DNA from: Laccaria trichodermophora
Lineage: Eukaryota > Basidiomycota > Agaricomycetes > Agaricales > Hydnangiaceae
Assembly: GCA_018417955.1 (NCBI GenBank)
Contig: JACTVC010000001.1
Coordinates: 1,054,001 to 1,118,000, forward strand
Direction: 5' to 3'
DNA length: 64,000 nucleotides
Positions 1-11,617 of this stretch are shown in pieces (the first letter of the stretch is position 1; each line of letters opens with the position of its first letter). The notes beneath the pieces are model-generated. The model did not search any database. It had not been told where the DNA came from and worked only from the letters and a program-made list of their open reading frames with translations. The position numbers and the translations under genes were made by a program.

Positions 1-2
1 AT

Positions 3-320
3 AATACTGTTGCAGCCCGACGATGCTCCCACCCTTTGAAGGCGCTCTATATCGCAGATACCAATCCGAATGGGGAGCCTTTGACGACGACGCAAGCCAT
101 CGCCATTTCCCGCTATATTGATCACATCTTTCCCAACCTTGGATTTCTTGGAAATTACGGATCTGGGAATAGGTTTACGGGGGTAGAGGAAATCTGGAGT
201 GCTTTTCAAGCCGTTCGACGTGACATCCGCGAGAGTTTAGTTGAGAAGACTCCTAAACCCTCTTATGTTTCTAAGGCGACCCAAACTACACATGTGGACG
301 GTGGTACCGATTTTACATGA
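3..320 (+). CDS. C-terminal part of an unidentified protein, cut by the window edge
   Basis: An open frame runs from base 3 to a TGA at 318-320 with no in-frame ATG near its beginning, so if it is real its 5' part lies outside the window or in an upstream exon. The translation has normal-looking composition, with a hydrophobic glycine-rich middle (FLGNYGSG) and the stretch EEIWSAFQAVRRDIRES. I do not recognise the family. It lies beside a decayed duplicate of another gene, so it may itself be a relic. No start codon or splice acceptor can be fixed. Confidence 0.3.
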   Translation, partial: NTVAARRCSHPLKALYIADTNPNGEPLTTTQAIAISRYIDHIFPNLGFLGNYGSGNRFTGVEEIWSAFQAVRRDIRESLVEKTPKPSYVSKATQTTHVDGGTDFT

Positions 321-689
321 GTGATCAAATCCTCAAATCATTGGAGGAGTTTGTGCCAAAGGCACTTTTATATTTCAAACGGACTAGGACTTCGGATATC
401 TACAATCACCATTTTTCCAGCTTGCTACCTTTTTCACCCATTGGGCGCCGCGTTCTTGTAAAGTGCCTCTCACAAAATAATGTATTCTTAGTTGGATCGT
501 CCCTTCCTACTAAATAAGTTTCTCGTAGGAGTTGAAATCTGTGTATCATAGGCTGTGCCTGAAAATACCATAGACCGCCGCAAATATGGACCGTTCGGGC
601 TCTTTCGATGCCTGTGTCTGTACTCTGGATGGATTCCCAGTGATTCCCTCAACAAGTATCCTCGTTATGTCTTGAGTGAATGGACTGTA

Positions 690-1290
690 TGCTGTCAGTG
701 CTCTTGACGCTAAGGAGGAGACACTGAGGCGTGGACTACTTGGGAGAATCGGCTGCCTATCCAACGCCGACGGTGATGGAGCACCGTTGGAGTCTAAAGC
801 CAACCGAAACTTGAAGTGGGGATATGAGTTGCGTTTTCGGTCTTGTCGATGCAGCCTTGTTGGGGCTATCATCGTTTTGTGTCTTTTCGTGAAGTCAACT
901 TGGGGATCGAAGTCAGAGGAGGGGGCTTGAGGATTTGTTACAGCAGGCCGAGAGGGCACAAAACTGTCTATTGGAGTGTTTCGTATGATTGCGATACTTC
1001 CAGGATCGTTACTGTCAATAGCCTCGCGAGCAGATCGGGTTAGAGCGTGTTCGATGACGGATGCGGATTTTGATGCCGTAGGGTGACGGTTCTCGTTCTT
1101 ACTGCCTCCAGTACTCATCTGTTCGACAGCTCATGATTGTTTGCTACAAAATTCCGATTCTGGTGATGTGTCACTTACGGAAGGGGGTTTGTGTATGGAT
1201 GGTTTAGCTGATGAGGTGTGGCCTTTGTGTTGCCAGGGAGGGTTTTTGTACCGACTTTTTCACCAGGCGAAGTGCTTGCGTTAGCCCCAA
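690..1290 (-). pseudogene. Decayed inverted partial copy of the gene at 12149-15666
   Basis: Read on the minus strand this stretch matches about 14690-15345 of the 1135-residue gene on the plus strand. Shared pieces include GSKNENR-PTASK, TIDSND/AIDSND, GS(I)IIRNTPIDS, ALDSN-APSP-A-DRQPIL and, in another frame, the region encoding KKSAQKPSLATQRP. The copy carries indels of roughly 20 bp and shifts frame near 1110-1290, so it can no longer encode the parental segment. A 190-residue frame (546-1118) survives by chance across most of it. The splice-like GTAAGT and CAG of the parental 60-nt candidate intron are both recognisable. Homology fades below about 700. It is a segmental duplicate without start or stop of its own. 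Confidence 0.8.
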
Positions 1291-1837
1291 AACCCGTCGG
1301 CGAGGGGGGCTTGTAAGACTACGCCAGCAGAGGTCGAGAAACAGCGGATTTTCGTGTGTCGGTTGGCGGAGAGTTATGATTGAACAGACTGGCTAAGTTC
1401 GTGGCAGGTCCAGAAGGACTTGGGAGTTGCTTCATACATGTTTTCAAAGACTTGAACAGCCAGGTACGATATTGCAGAAATATTCAACAACTCGCCGACA
1501 GAGCTGTGTAGCCTTGCTGCAGTCTGTCCTTGATGTTTTTGGCATTTGCCACCTGTTTTGAAGTAAAGTCCCAAGGCTGTAAGAACGTTGAGATTGTGCT
1601 CAGCCTTCGCATATACTAGCGCTGAACTGCTACACCACGGCACATATGGGTGGACAGCTGACCTGGCCTTATCAGGCGCCGGGGTGATTAGCGGGGTATG
1701 GCTGTAGATGGCTGTCCACTACTTCACACTCGTGGGCGAAGGTTAGATAGTTAAGCTTCTTCATGTGATGCAGGCTAAAGTACAAAAGATAAAGGCTTCA
1801 GTCAAACGAAGAAAAGAGACGCTTGACTTACCCTGCA

Positions 1838-3067
1838 ATGTTTTCAAGTCCTTCGGTTTTGTGGATCACATTTGTGACTCTAATAGTTTCCCTTTCCCTA
1901 GCTTCACGTTATTTCAACATACTCTCCTCCTCCACGATACACATCCATCGATCAGCTGCATCAATACGAGCATTTTTAAACCCTTCAAACAAAGGCATTG
2001 GAGATCTGCTCGTAGAACGAGCACTAGCCAACAACCACCTTCGTGAAGGCATGGGTTTGTCCAACACCTTTGTTAGCCCCGATCGTACAGTCCACAAGAA
2101 ATTCACGAGGCAAGCTCGGGAGCTGATAAAGACACCGCAGACACGCGGATGGACCGCTTTTCGTGACTTGACCACACAAGCTATTCATGCTGAACTAGCG
2201 GATTCAGAAAGTGGAGCTCAAGGAAGATTGTTCGACAGGTTCGTGCAGTGTGTTACACTGCGCGTTGTGCTGGTGGGTATCATGGGTGTCCACACTGCTG
2301 TGGATAGCTTGGACAGTGAGAGTATCGTCGTCGTCGTGGAAGGTATCACCAAGCTTTGGTCACTATCGAAAAACCCAGGCCCAAGTTCACGCACGCTCCA
2401 AGTGGAATTGAAGTATCATCTGCGGCGGCTCGTCCCAGACGAAGACACGTTCCCGAACCCATTGGATTTTGTTGTTCCGGCTTGGGAAACCTTATGGAGA
2501 GTTGTGGCAACTGCAATCGCGTATACGCATGACAATCCGCGTTTGAAGGAACTGTTTTTGGAGATGTATGCGGACCCCAAGGAGGAGGTGTTTAGAGCGG
2601 AGGGGATGGACGGGGTGAGCGTCAAGGGGGTTGTAGATGAAACTATGCGGTTACAGCCCCCTTCACGGCACATCAGCCGTATGCGACCACGCTTGAGTTG
2701 GGTGCCTGGCGTGCTCCTGAATGCAATGGAGCAGTTGTGGCCGGGCACCCAATTCCAGCGAGGGTATGCAGATGTCGAGGAAATACAGAGGAGCAGCGTG
2801 TGGGGTGACGATGCGCATGCATTTGATCCCGCTCGGCATTCGACAGGTCGACTTTGGGAGGGTCAGGCAGAGGTTATGTCTTTCTCGTTTGGGTATGGTC
2901 CATTAAGGTGTGTTGCGGCTTCGTGGGCTCCCATAGCTGTTGCGGTCATTAGTGCGTCAATCTTTGACTTTCTTGAAGGTGGAGAGTACACTTTGGTACC
3001 GGGACCGAATATTGGCGCTAGAGAGGGCTGGAGGGGGTGGTGGATTGAAATCGTGTACACGTTATAA
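1838..3067 (+). CDS. Intronless cytochrome P450-like protein
   Basis: A single exon of 409 residues starting at ATG 1838. An N-terminal hydrophobic segment (about residues 6-25) would anchor it in the ER membrane. P450 landmarks are present: a degenerate I-helix (PAWETLW, keeping the E-T pair), the K-helix ExxR as E268-T-M-R271 followed by LQPPSRH, an AFDPARH segment like the usual F-x-P-x-R meander, and a heme loop FSFGYGPLRCVA with the proximal ligand C358. It is about 90 residues shorter than a typical fungal P450; the shortfall seems to lie before the I-helix. The usual arginine two before the Cys is kept, but the final glycine is alanine. Substrate cannot be guessed. Lack of introns contrasts with every neighbour. 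It could be a shortened but expressed enzyme or an early pseudogene; the frame is fully open. Confidence 0.75.
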   Translation: MFSSPSVLWITFVTLIVSLSLASRYFNILSSSTIHIHRSAASIRAFLNPSNKGIGDLLVERALANNHLREGMGLSNTFVSPDRTVHKKFTRQARELIKTPQTRGWTAFRDLTTQAIHAELADSESGAQGRLFDRFVQCVTLRVVLVGIMGVHTAVDSLDSESIVVVVEGITKLWSLSKNPGPSSRTLQVELKYHLRRLVPDEDTFPNPLDFVVPAWETLWRVVATAIAYTHDNPRLKELFLEMYADPKEEVFRAEGMDGVSVKGVVDETMRLQPPSRHISRMRPRLSWVPGVLLNAMEQLWPGTQFQRGYADVEEIQRSSVWGDDAHAFDPARHSTGRLWEGQAEVMSFSFGYGPLRCVAASWAPIAVAVISASIFDFLEGGEYTLVPGPNIGAREGWRGWWIEIVYTL

Positions 3068-3190
3068 TATAAGACATACAAGTCTTCCACCAAGAAGATG
3101 TGCTGATGTCATTGGGTGGCTGTGCTACCGTGACAAGATGACTGTGCATCACCAGCTCATACTCTCATTCTCCCACTTCAACTAGTACGA

Positions 3191-4501
3191 ATGAGCTATC
3201 CCGTTCCTCCTCCAGCGTATGGCCCAACAGGCCAAAAGAACTTCTATGCTGGGGAAAATGACTCCAGAGATCCCTTGTTGACAGGATCCAGTCGCAATGC
3301 TGCCTCTGGAGGTGCAATTTACGATCAACCAGCCCATGACGACCTTCCAGACGATTTCAAGGTACACACCCAGCTTCCTACATCCTCCTGATACTAACCA
3401 TTAGAACTCAGTACGGCGTATCAGTTTCTGAAAGTTCTCCATCAATTCGCAACGCTTTCGTTCGCAAGGTCTACACTATTCTTTGTAAGACCACCTTCCG
3501 CTCTTCCGCCACCTTCTCTCTAATCGGTCTAGTCTAGTCTGCCAAATAGTATGTTGATATAACGGCCATCCACCATTCGAGTCTTGAACATTCTAAACAG
3601 CTCGCAACTTGCATTGTCGGAGGAGCAATTTCTCAATCACCTTCCACCATCCTCTGGGTTCAAACGCAGTACGCCTGTTGACTTCCTGACTCCTGTGCGC
3701 TCACGATTATCTGTTCAGTGTCTGGTCATTCTATGTACCCCTCTTCGGCACCCTTGTCAATCTCGGCCTCTTGTACTGGAAGCGCCATGCCGTTCCTTGG
3801 AACTTTGTTCTCCTTTCGACGTTCACTGTCATGGAAGCATTCACCCTTGGGATTGTTGTCGCATTCTACGACAACGTCATTGTTCTACAAGCGTTGTATG
3901 TCGTCTCTTATTATCGTCTCTTTCCGCCACTCAGATCGTGTCAAGGCTCATCACGTTGGGTGTCTTCCTTGGTTTGACGCTATTCACATTCCAGTCCAAG
4001 GTCAGCTTGATCTATCCTCAATTCATTTTTTTTATTAACAAAGCGGTTTTGCATAGTATGACTTCTCCGGAATGGGGCCGTTTTTGTTTGGTTCCCTCAT
4101 CGCTCTCTGTAAGCCGACCCTCCACCTCTCTTATGCATATGAGGTATCTCATCCAATATCAAGGCATGACCGGCTTTGTGGGAATCTTTATTCCTTTCAG
4201 CCGCACTATGGATATCATTTTCGCGTGCGGAGGCTGCCTCATCTTCAGTGGCTACATCGTCTACGATACTTACATCATCAACAAGAGGCTCTCTCCCGAC
4301 GAGTTCATCATGGGCGCAATCAGCCTTTACCTCGAGTGAGTCCCCCTTATTCCCAAGCTTCTTCTTTCTCAATGCCTATATAACGTTCCAGCTTCATCAA
4401 CTTATGTGAGTTTCTTGATTTTGACTTTTCGGACCCAGGCTGACTCTTGGGGGTCAGTCCTTAACATCCTCCGTCTTCTTAATGATCTCCAAGATCGTTA
4501 G
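3191..4501 (+). CDS. bxi1: Bax-inhibitor-1/Lifeguard (TMBIM) family membrane protein
   Basis: Ten exons: 3191-3361, 3412-3484, 3538-3548, 3601-3668, 3719-3895, 3946-4000, 4057-4108, 4164-4335, 4392-4405 and 4458-4501, giving 278 residues. Exon 3 is an 11-nt microexon and exon 9 is 14 nt; both keep phase and restore the conserved protein. After a proline-rich cytosolic head (MSYPVPPPAYGP) come about seven hydrophobic helices. Family marks include VRKVYTIL, ILWVQTHVWSFYVPLF, VLQALLITLGVFLGLTLF, YDFSGMGPFLFG, SGYIVYDT, and the C-terminal FINLFLNILRLLNDLQDR. Family members sit in ER, Golgi or vacuolar membranes, modulate calcium leak and protect against death or unfolded-protein stress. The stop is only 147 bp from the convergent methyltransferase stop. 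Confidence 0.93.
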
Positions 4502-4648
4502 CGTGTTCGAATTTGGCTGAGTTTACCGTTGGACTGGTTGTATACATATTGCTCTGATATCTTCTTCAATTTGGCAGCTACTTGGTGTTCTGTAATCGCC
4601 TTTTGTTTTGACACAATATAAATTCTATCTGGTGACTTCTGAAGGCTG

Positions 4649-6390
4649 CTACTTGGCTTTGAAAAGATAATGTCCAACACCCCACCTAAAACAAGGAGTA
4701 TAGATTCGCGTGCCAGACGATAAAAACACATCACACTTACTGTTGGCCACCATCCATATTGAACAGCTCCGAGCATGCCATGTAGAAAACACGAAATCTG
4801 CCACATAATACATTGTTAAATCTAAAATCATAAACAAGGGGGGAACGTGCCTGTAGAATATCTTAGTTCCTTGCTCTGTAGGTTTGCCTTTTGCAATGGC
4901 GTCGCTTTCCAATTGCTTTCGACCCTCTGTCACGGGTGGAAGAGAATTATTTGAGGAATGGCAACTCGTCATGTAAGGGCCTATGTACCTTTTCGATTTG
5001 AATCCTGAAGGCAGAGCCAATCCTCGAGGGTACGAGAATAATGCGTTCCAGGAAGATACCAACTACGAACAAGGGAAAGGTCGTTCTGGAAATAAAGCTA
5101 AATTTCTTTCAGAAAAATGCAGATGTTGAGTGCGTTGTATGATTGGACTGGACGTACAAAAAGGTCGTGGGATGGCATTGTCCCGCCTGTTACAGGGAAA
5201 TAAGAACTTCAAGCAGGTCATCCCTCCCAAGTCAACTGGCGAACCAACCTGAAAAGAAATTCTTTGCCATCCATCCGTCGTCTTCAACGAAATGGTATGG
5301 GGAAGTGCGGTGGCAAAAGATATGGATAAATAGAAGTGACTCGTCAGGTAGTGTATTATTCGGAGCACTGGTTTCTTCTTTTGCGGGTTTTGGTTTCAGC
5401 CAAGTAGATACTTTCTTGAACAATGCTTCGTAATTTTTCATGTGTTCAAACATCTGCTCGGTAACGTGTGAGGGAATTGCTGGCTGAGATTGGGTACGCT
5501 GCGCACCTCGATAGATAATATTCGATCAAAGCTATGGGGGTTTGGAAGAAGGTGGTCAGTCTGAGTTGACTCTCAAGTGGGCTGAGGGCTTGCCGCTTGT
5601 CTCCGGAAAAGTCGAAAGTGTTCACGTCTGCCGTAATGATCTGCGAACGTAAGTAGCTCCAGTGCAAAGGCAAAGTAAAAAAAAGCATATAGATCATACC
5701 TCCAAATTCTTCAGATTCCGTTGCTGCGCGACCGAGAGGATGTGTTGTCGCTGTGTTGACGAATTAGACAGTCCGGTGATCACTGAGTTGGGGTATTTCT
5801 GCGAGTCCAAAATTAGCAACAAGGGTAAGCGCCTCCCAACGTAGTAGACCTACTTGAGCGAGAAACAGAGAGAGACTCCCCCAGCCTGCCAAAAAAGATT
5901 GAATAAAATAGGTTTGATAAGGTAACGGCGGTGCACGCACCACATCCCAAGTCCAAGAAATCAAGCCCGTCTCGCAGCTGTGCCTTGTCGCAATAGCTTT
6001 CCAACATGAGCACTTCAGCTTCCGCCAACGTTTCATTCCCAGTCGGGTATAAGCAAGAAGAGTATTTTGCGTATGGGCCCAAGGTCGACAGTATAAATTC
6101 GGTTGAGACCTCGTAGTGTTGTTCGTTCGCCTTCTCCGGTACATCAGCAATTGCCTTTCTAGCCCGTACTTCTTCGATAAATTTCATTTTGGCAGCATGG
6201 TTCTCCTCGAGGGAGCCGTGGTCTATCTCGCGCAAGCGTTGGCGGCATAGAGCCCGGATAGCTCTTCGGAGGATGAAGTCCGGAATGAGACCCTGCCCCG
6301 AAAGTTAATTTACATTGGTTGAGTATAAAATGGTTGTAGATTGCTCACTTTGTCAAGGAGGTCATAGGCGATATCAGAGAGGGCGTTCAT
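4649..6390 (-). CDS. SAM-dependent methyltransferase, cyclopropane-fatty-acyl-phospholipid-synthase-like
   Basis: Twelve exons (5'->3'): 6390-6349, 6292-5941, 5885-5854, 5798-5700, 5640-5594, 5531-5507, 5453-5249, 5186-5158, 5097-4989, 4926-4851, 4797-4741 and 4685-4649; 369 residues. The SAM-binding motif I is FLDLGCGWGSLSLFLAQ, followed by YPNSVITGLSNSSTQ, the acidic AD after beta-4, and FDRILSIEMFEHMKNY. This matches the CFA-synthase-like family that also contains plant coclaurine N-methyltransferases. The C-terminus RVFYMACSELFNMDGGQQ followed by WGVGHYLFKAK is typical. Substrate is unknown; no transit or signal peptide is evident. Two introns use GC donors (at 5593 and 4850) because no GT donor restores the conserved frame. 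It lies downstream of mdm31 on the same strand. Confidence 0.9.
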
Positions 6391-6640
6391 GAGGAAGAAG
6401 ACAGTGCATGGAAGCCAAACTTCGCAGTATTTATTACATCTCATTCTGACGTGTACAATGCAGGACTCTCGGGCATCAATCGCGTCGATTCGAAGACTCG
6501 ATGATGAGGCAATTGATGATATTGAATACTAGAACGTACTTACATCAGTCAGTTCAGATGGCAAAAGCAAAGCAAACGCGTCTATAGGTGTCATCCAAGA
6601 CTGTCTATGACGTAAGGGAAAATACCAAAGAATCAAAACC

Positions 6641-9247
6641 TCAAGGGTTGACGTCGGGTCCCATGGGAATGGTTTCGTAGAGCCCCCGCATAGGATGACT
6701 CTTCAAATAAACCTCCTTCAGATGCGCAGAAACTGGGTCCACCACGTTGCGAAGCGCAGATAACACCGCGCTAGCCGTCATCTGTAGACTCCACAAGCTC
6801 ACTGTCCTCATGCGTTGTCGGTTCATGGCTGATTGAGATACGTGATAGGCGAGTGCTTCATAAGTCTGCGAAATAAAAGATGATTTTGAGCCCAGATTGG
6901 CGGAAAGGAAAAGAGACGTACTTTGAATGAAATTTCGTCCATCAGGCCAGCTACAGGGTCGCTGTGTCAGAATACAGTCTGCAGGGATAGAGCATAGAAT
7001 GTCCTCACTTTCCCACATCTGAAAAAGCCACAGGTCAAACAATGGAGGGCAAGGGAAGCAAGGAACACTCACAGTCCACGCGCCGTCAAAGTCACTCAGA
7101 TCCTTGACCACCCTGCAGTGAATTGGCACCAAAGTCCGATTCGCGCTGAATTGTGATCAAAGTTTAGAATTTAATAAGCCAAACAGTGGACTTACTTCAT
7201 AAAGGCAACAATTGGCCGTATAAACGCATTATTCACATAAGACAAATCGGACGTGAAGATGGGAACAGCAGCTTTCAGATCCCTAAACCGCAAGTCAATA
7301 TCAATCACCACTTTTAATTTCTCGTCTGCAGGCGACTCGACGGTCTCTTCCGGGACAGAGAGTGCAGGTTTAGCCAACTCCCTTTGTCCCGGAATGCGTT
7401 GGAGCTCGGGGTTGGGTTCGGGAGAGAGCGAGGTTGTGATGGCGTCGGCGATCTCCCCTAGTATGGCATTGAAGGGGAACTTGCTGTGTGGGTCGCGGGG
7501 AAACTTGATGTCGAGGACAGCATCGACCTTTCCGGAAGTGATCCATGATATAGGGCCTTCCATCGTGGTGGAGTTTTGTAGATGATCAACGTTGACTCCG
7601 TCGATCCGAATGCGGGACTGCAAAAGATATTGAATAAGAACGTAGACACTGTCATACTTGGGGTTGATACACACCATCATAGCCCAATCACCGTCTTTCA
7701 AATCTTTTTCAGTTGTTCGCCCGATGCTCTGCGGTCTGTGCAGACTGAACAAGCAGTTATCAAACTGTCCAACCACATTCTCGGCACATAAGAAGTCATA
7801 AAACATCCACCGTTTCCGAAACGTTTGCATGTCTGCACGAAAAATAGATGCGGTGTACGGTCGAAAGTCGCTAGGTTGATATACAGTAACGAGGACGTCT
7901 TCGAGCTGCAGTTGCTCAAGTTCAAAGTCGCCTGGCTGGGCTGAATGTCGGAATAGAGTGGGGTCAAGTGGGTTATCCGGGTCCCAAAAGACACTACGAC
8001 GGTCTATACTTGAGTTGGTAAGATAAGGGACCATGGAAGGTTAAAAAAAGGACACAAACCAATAACGCCACGTACACCTCTCACAACAGCATCTTCCACC
8101 AGACCCTTACCGTCCAACCACCGCTTCAGCGACAAAGTGACATCGACGGAGTCAATGTTGAGATCAAACATCGTCATGTTATAATCCTCTTCTGCCCAGT
8201 CTCGCGCAGGTGGTTCCCTCTCATCCTCGTCCTCCCCAACTCGATGATATGCCGGATGACTGCTCACATCGTATCCAACGGCAGCCATGTGTCCAACTTT
8301 TGTGCGTGGCTGTACCAGCGTGGGTGAGTCGGGCGGTCTACGTGAGACATAGACGTTCTTGAAGGATAAACGTGAGTCTTTCCATTTAGGTACGATGGCG
8401 GACTCGAAAATGATGGTGACGCCTGTTTCTGATGTGAGGTAATCGCTGATACCACTCGCTATGTAGCCTGCGGAAATATATCATATTAGATTGTCACTGC
8501 TAAAGGTAGAAAAAGCGTGTCGTACGTTGAAGTCGTAAGCTGTTAGCGGTGGCAAAGATCACAGAGAAAAACGTCGTTCTGGGCAAAAATGAAGTCATGA
8601 GACGACATTTTAGGAAGTAAAGAACGGTCTTACGTTCCAACAAGAATCCACAACGTCTGGCTCATCAGAAACCACGTAATAAACGCAGACATGTCGTCCG
8701 CATTGAATTTCCGAAAGGACTTGATTGTAAACCACTTGAAGCGTATACGCAGGCGCTGCCAAAATCCCGTTGAGACATTCAAAAAGTCTTCACGTGTCGG
8801 GCGGTGAGGGTGAGGTAACGACATGGCAAGGCGTCGAAAAAAACGAGAGTAATCCTCCGTGTTACGGTATGCATGATCCGTACCGTCTGGCGAGGGAGCG
8901 GATTTAGCATCGTCTGGTGGTTTTGGAGGGTCGGGGTTCGGCGGTGGTTTGTCCGTGGATTGACCTAGCTGGGGAAAGGTCTTTTTCGTGGTTGAGTGGA
9001 AATTTTGACGACGAGTGAGCTGCGACACTGCATGTTGATGGCCTCTTGAGAAGTTTTGCATAGTTTTGAATGGGAGGGATGTGGACCGCGATGGGAGAGC
9101 ACGCAGTTGTGGAGTGGACATTTGCTGCTTGAAAAAAGAACGAATGAAAGTGTATCTGTCCAGAACGGCACCATGAGATTTCATGGCAGAAGGCTTGAGA
9201 GATATTAGCCTGGAATAGCTTGCCCCAGCGGCCACTGGAGAGGCCAT
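6641..9247 (-). CDS. mdm31: Mdm31/Mdm32-family mitochondrial inner-membrane protein
   Basis: Starts at ATG 9247 and ends at TGA 6641-6643, with several short introns (for example after ILVG near 8635, after NSLRLQ near 8527, and around 8085-8005). The N-terminus is rich in Ser, Arg and Thr without acids, as expected for a mitochondrial presequence. A hydrophobic segment follows (AFITWFLMSQTLWILVG plus TTFFSVIFATA). Conserved family stretches include VGYDVSSHPAYHRVGEDE, MTMFDLNIDSVDVTLSLKRW, GKGLVEDAVVRGVRGVI and DRRSVFWDPDNP, and later RWMFYDFLCAENVVGQFD. In yeast Mdm31/32 act in the inner membrane on organelle shape, mtDNA nucleoid placement and cardiolipin homeostasis. The divergence of family members makes Mdm31 versus Mdm32 uncertain, but the family assignment is firm. 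Confidence 0.92.
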
Positions 9248-9400
9248 GGTGAGCAGAGACGTTCAGAGAGGCTAACGTGTGCAACTGAAGCGTGGGAGTC
9301 TGGGACATTTTCTGTCTTTTTGCTCTCACTCTCATCACTCTAGTCGATAAGATGATAGTATGTGCTCAAAGTACTAACACGATTATTTACAGTGTATTGC

Positions 9401-10101
9401 TCAAAAAGGGTTTCCCCGACCTGACTGCGACGATTCCAGATTCCATTTTTCGCACTGCGCTGTCACAACGGAGCAGAAACTGAATGTGGATGTATCAGTC
9501 ACCAGCCCATTCTCGTCAGGGCACCAAGAACATACCGGTCGGCAAGTCTCAATATCCTGCATCGTTTACACTCCTCGCTTCCATTGGTTGTGCAGCCACA
9601 CTTTGCGATTTCTTCGGCGTAGGTTGAACATGTGGGCGTTGGCACCGGCGCTGGCGGCGGCAAGTTCTGGGTAACTCTAGGAAGGCTTGCCTTTGTCGGC
9701 TTATCGACGCGCCCTTCTGCGACCTTGGAATTCTTCGGACTTGAAGGCCCCTCCTTCGTCCCCTCTTCCGATCGTTCCTTCGTAAAGGAGTTCTGCCACT
9801 CTGTTTCCGTGTGCTCCACATGTGAATTGACAGACGTAAAACATGCCAGGGTCCGGCGGGCAGTGCGTTGCTTCAATGCGTACTCTTTGCAACGAGGACG
9901 AATGACAATCTTACTCCGTGAGCTAATCGGAGTCATTCAATCAATCAGGGTTGGAAGAAAAACGCATGAGGCTGACGTTAAGTCAAGATTGACAAAGGGC
10001 GTTTTTACAGTGGACGGACCACCCAAGGAGACCAGCTCCAGTTCGTTGGTAGTTGCAAGTAATGGGTCGTGCCTTAGAGTGATTGCTGTGACGGCTGTCA
10101 T
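9401..10101 (-). CDS. Small uncharacterised protein with a cysteine cluster
   Basis: Three exons inferred from splice signals and phase: 10101-9977, 9922-9536 and 9479-9401; 196 residues. The first intron (GTCAGC...TTAG, 54 nt) is phase 2 and joins VNLDLT to SRSKIVIRPR without a stop. The second (GTATGT...TCAG) replaces an open readthrough with a short cysteine-containing tail. The middle is charged and Pro/Thr-rich. The C-terminal half has closely spaced cysteines (TCSTYAEEIAKCGC, EECKRCRILRLADRFC, AQCEKW) that could bind metal or form disulfides. I do not recognise a family. It is transcribed in the same direction as mdm31, with 153 bp between its stop and the mdm31 start, and is divergent from the gene at 10421. 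Confidence 0.6.
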
Positions 10102-10420
10102 TGTATCTGCGAGGTCAAGTTGGTGTCAGCCTTGACTCTGTGGTCGCACAGGGCTACTCACAGTATGGGAATGAAGGTGTAGAAAATGTGTGATAGTAAG
10201 GGGGAGTGGAGACAGAGTTCCAACTGGTTTATAAATGAGAAGAAGCATCGACGACAGGGGTTGACAATTAGAGTGGCCTTCAGAGAAGGTCACGAGACGT
10301 GTGACGACACGCGGCATTGGCTTTTGTCCGCCGCTCTTTGTCCTCACCTTGCCTCACGAGTGGCCTTGCCTTCCGATTATCATAAATGGAATCTCCCCTC
10401 AGAACCCCTCTTTACTATCG

Positions 10421-11617
10421 ATGATTCCGTTTCTACCCCAGAACGTTCAACCACAGCTTCCAGCCGCACCACAACATTACTATGCACCCCAGTCTGTCTA
10501 TCCGATTCAGTACGATCACAGCTACGCCTGGGCCCAGTGGGCAAGGAATCAAGCGGCGAACGTAACCACGACGTATCAGGGCTACAGTGGCACGCCTTTA
10601 AGAACATACCCCCCAATTTACACGGTGAATCAAGGTAATGTTCTCTCGACTACGCCTCATCCTCCCTCCGGACAAACATCGACGGGGACAACGCCTTACA
10701 TCCAAGCTGCCAGTTTGCCGCCCTTGCAACCTGTACCCACCGGCAATCAGTCTGCAAGCAATTCAAAGGCTCTCAGTAGCGAGGTATACGTTGCGATCTC
10801 CATCCAGGAGGGCCAGCATATCCTGTTATGGCAAGGAAATTCTGTTCTGGTTCAAGGCCTTATATCGAACGCTCTTAGAAATAACCAATTGGCTTGTTTA
10901 ACGGCCGTCATCTCTCAAAAAATCGTCCAGGGACTGCAAGCCGCTGGTTTACCGCAGGCTGAAGTATTTCAGGAACTTTTAAGGACTGAAGTGGTGGATA
11001 CGTTCAAGACACACTGGAAATGGGTACGTTGACCCATCTCGCTCTGTAACAGCAAGTTCATACGCTCTGTCGTATCAAAGGACGGCGACTGGCGAATCGA
11101 ATCCGAACTCTTGGTCAACCAACCTCAACACAAAGGCATCAACATGGCGAGCTATCTAGGCGCCCTATTCGCGGTTGGCATTCTCTCAGGCGACGACGTC
11201 CACGTATGCTTGGACGTCCTACGTCATCACGCTGTTCATTTTGATCGACTACGAGCAATGCACGCAATCATCATTGAAGCCGGCGACAAAATGTGTTTTG
11301 GATATGCGAATAAAATCAAGACAAAGTTTCTCCGAGATATGCTCGCCGAGAGGTGTCCCGTGTCTGGCCAGTTTGTTTGGGGCCCGGATGTCTATGGTTC
11401 CATTGCCGTTGAGGTAGGTCGTTCCGAAAAAGTCTAGTGAGAGTGACTATTCAATTGAAGCTCTTAGAATATGTTGAAAATCATCGACGGTTGGTTCTCG
11501 AACTCTGAGCATCAAAGTGAAAGTGGCTGGAAAGAAAACCGAAACCAGGCAAGGCCACCCAGGATGAGGGCAAGCAGCAAAGGCGGCGGAAGTCGAACCC
11601 AAAGCTGGATGCTCTAA
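10421..11617 (+). CDS. Uncharacterised protein, possibly MIF4G-like helical domain
   Basis: Three exons, 10421-11023, 11081-11413 and 11468-11617, encode 361 residues. The first intron is taken as 57 nt (GTACGT...CAAAG); a 33-nt alternative ending at 11056 is too short to be likely. The first 110 residues are Pro/Gln/Tyr-rich and probably disordered (QHYYAPQSVYPIQYDHSY). From about residue 125 a helical region follows, with VYVAISIQEGQ, LTAVISQKIVQGLQAAG, INMASYLGALFAVGILSGDD and LRAMHAIIIEAGDKM, ending in a basic, Gly/Ser-rich tail. The helical-pair pattern recalls MIF4G/HEAT-type domains of translation factors, but this is impression only. The bidirectional gap to the gene on its left is 319 bp. 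Confidence 0.65.

Noticed and set aside
1374..1643. Minus-strand frame of 89 codons beside the decayed duplicate
   Set aside because: No coding character beyond being open and no similarity to the duplicated gene.
11024..11056. 33-nt intron in the 10421-11617 gene
   Set aside because: Shorter than other introns here; a 57-nt intron with the same donor and an acceptor at 11080 keeps the frame equally well.
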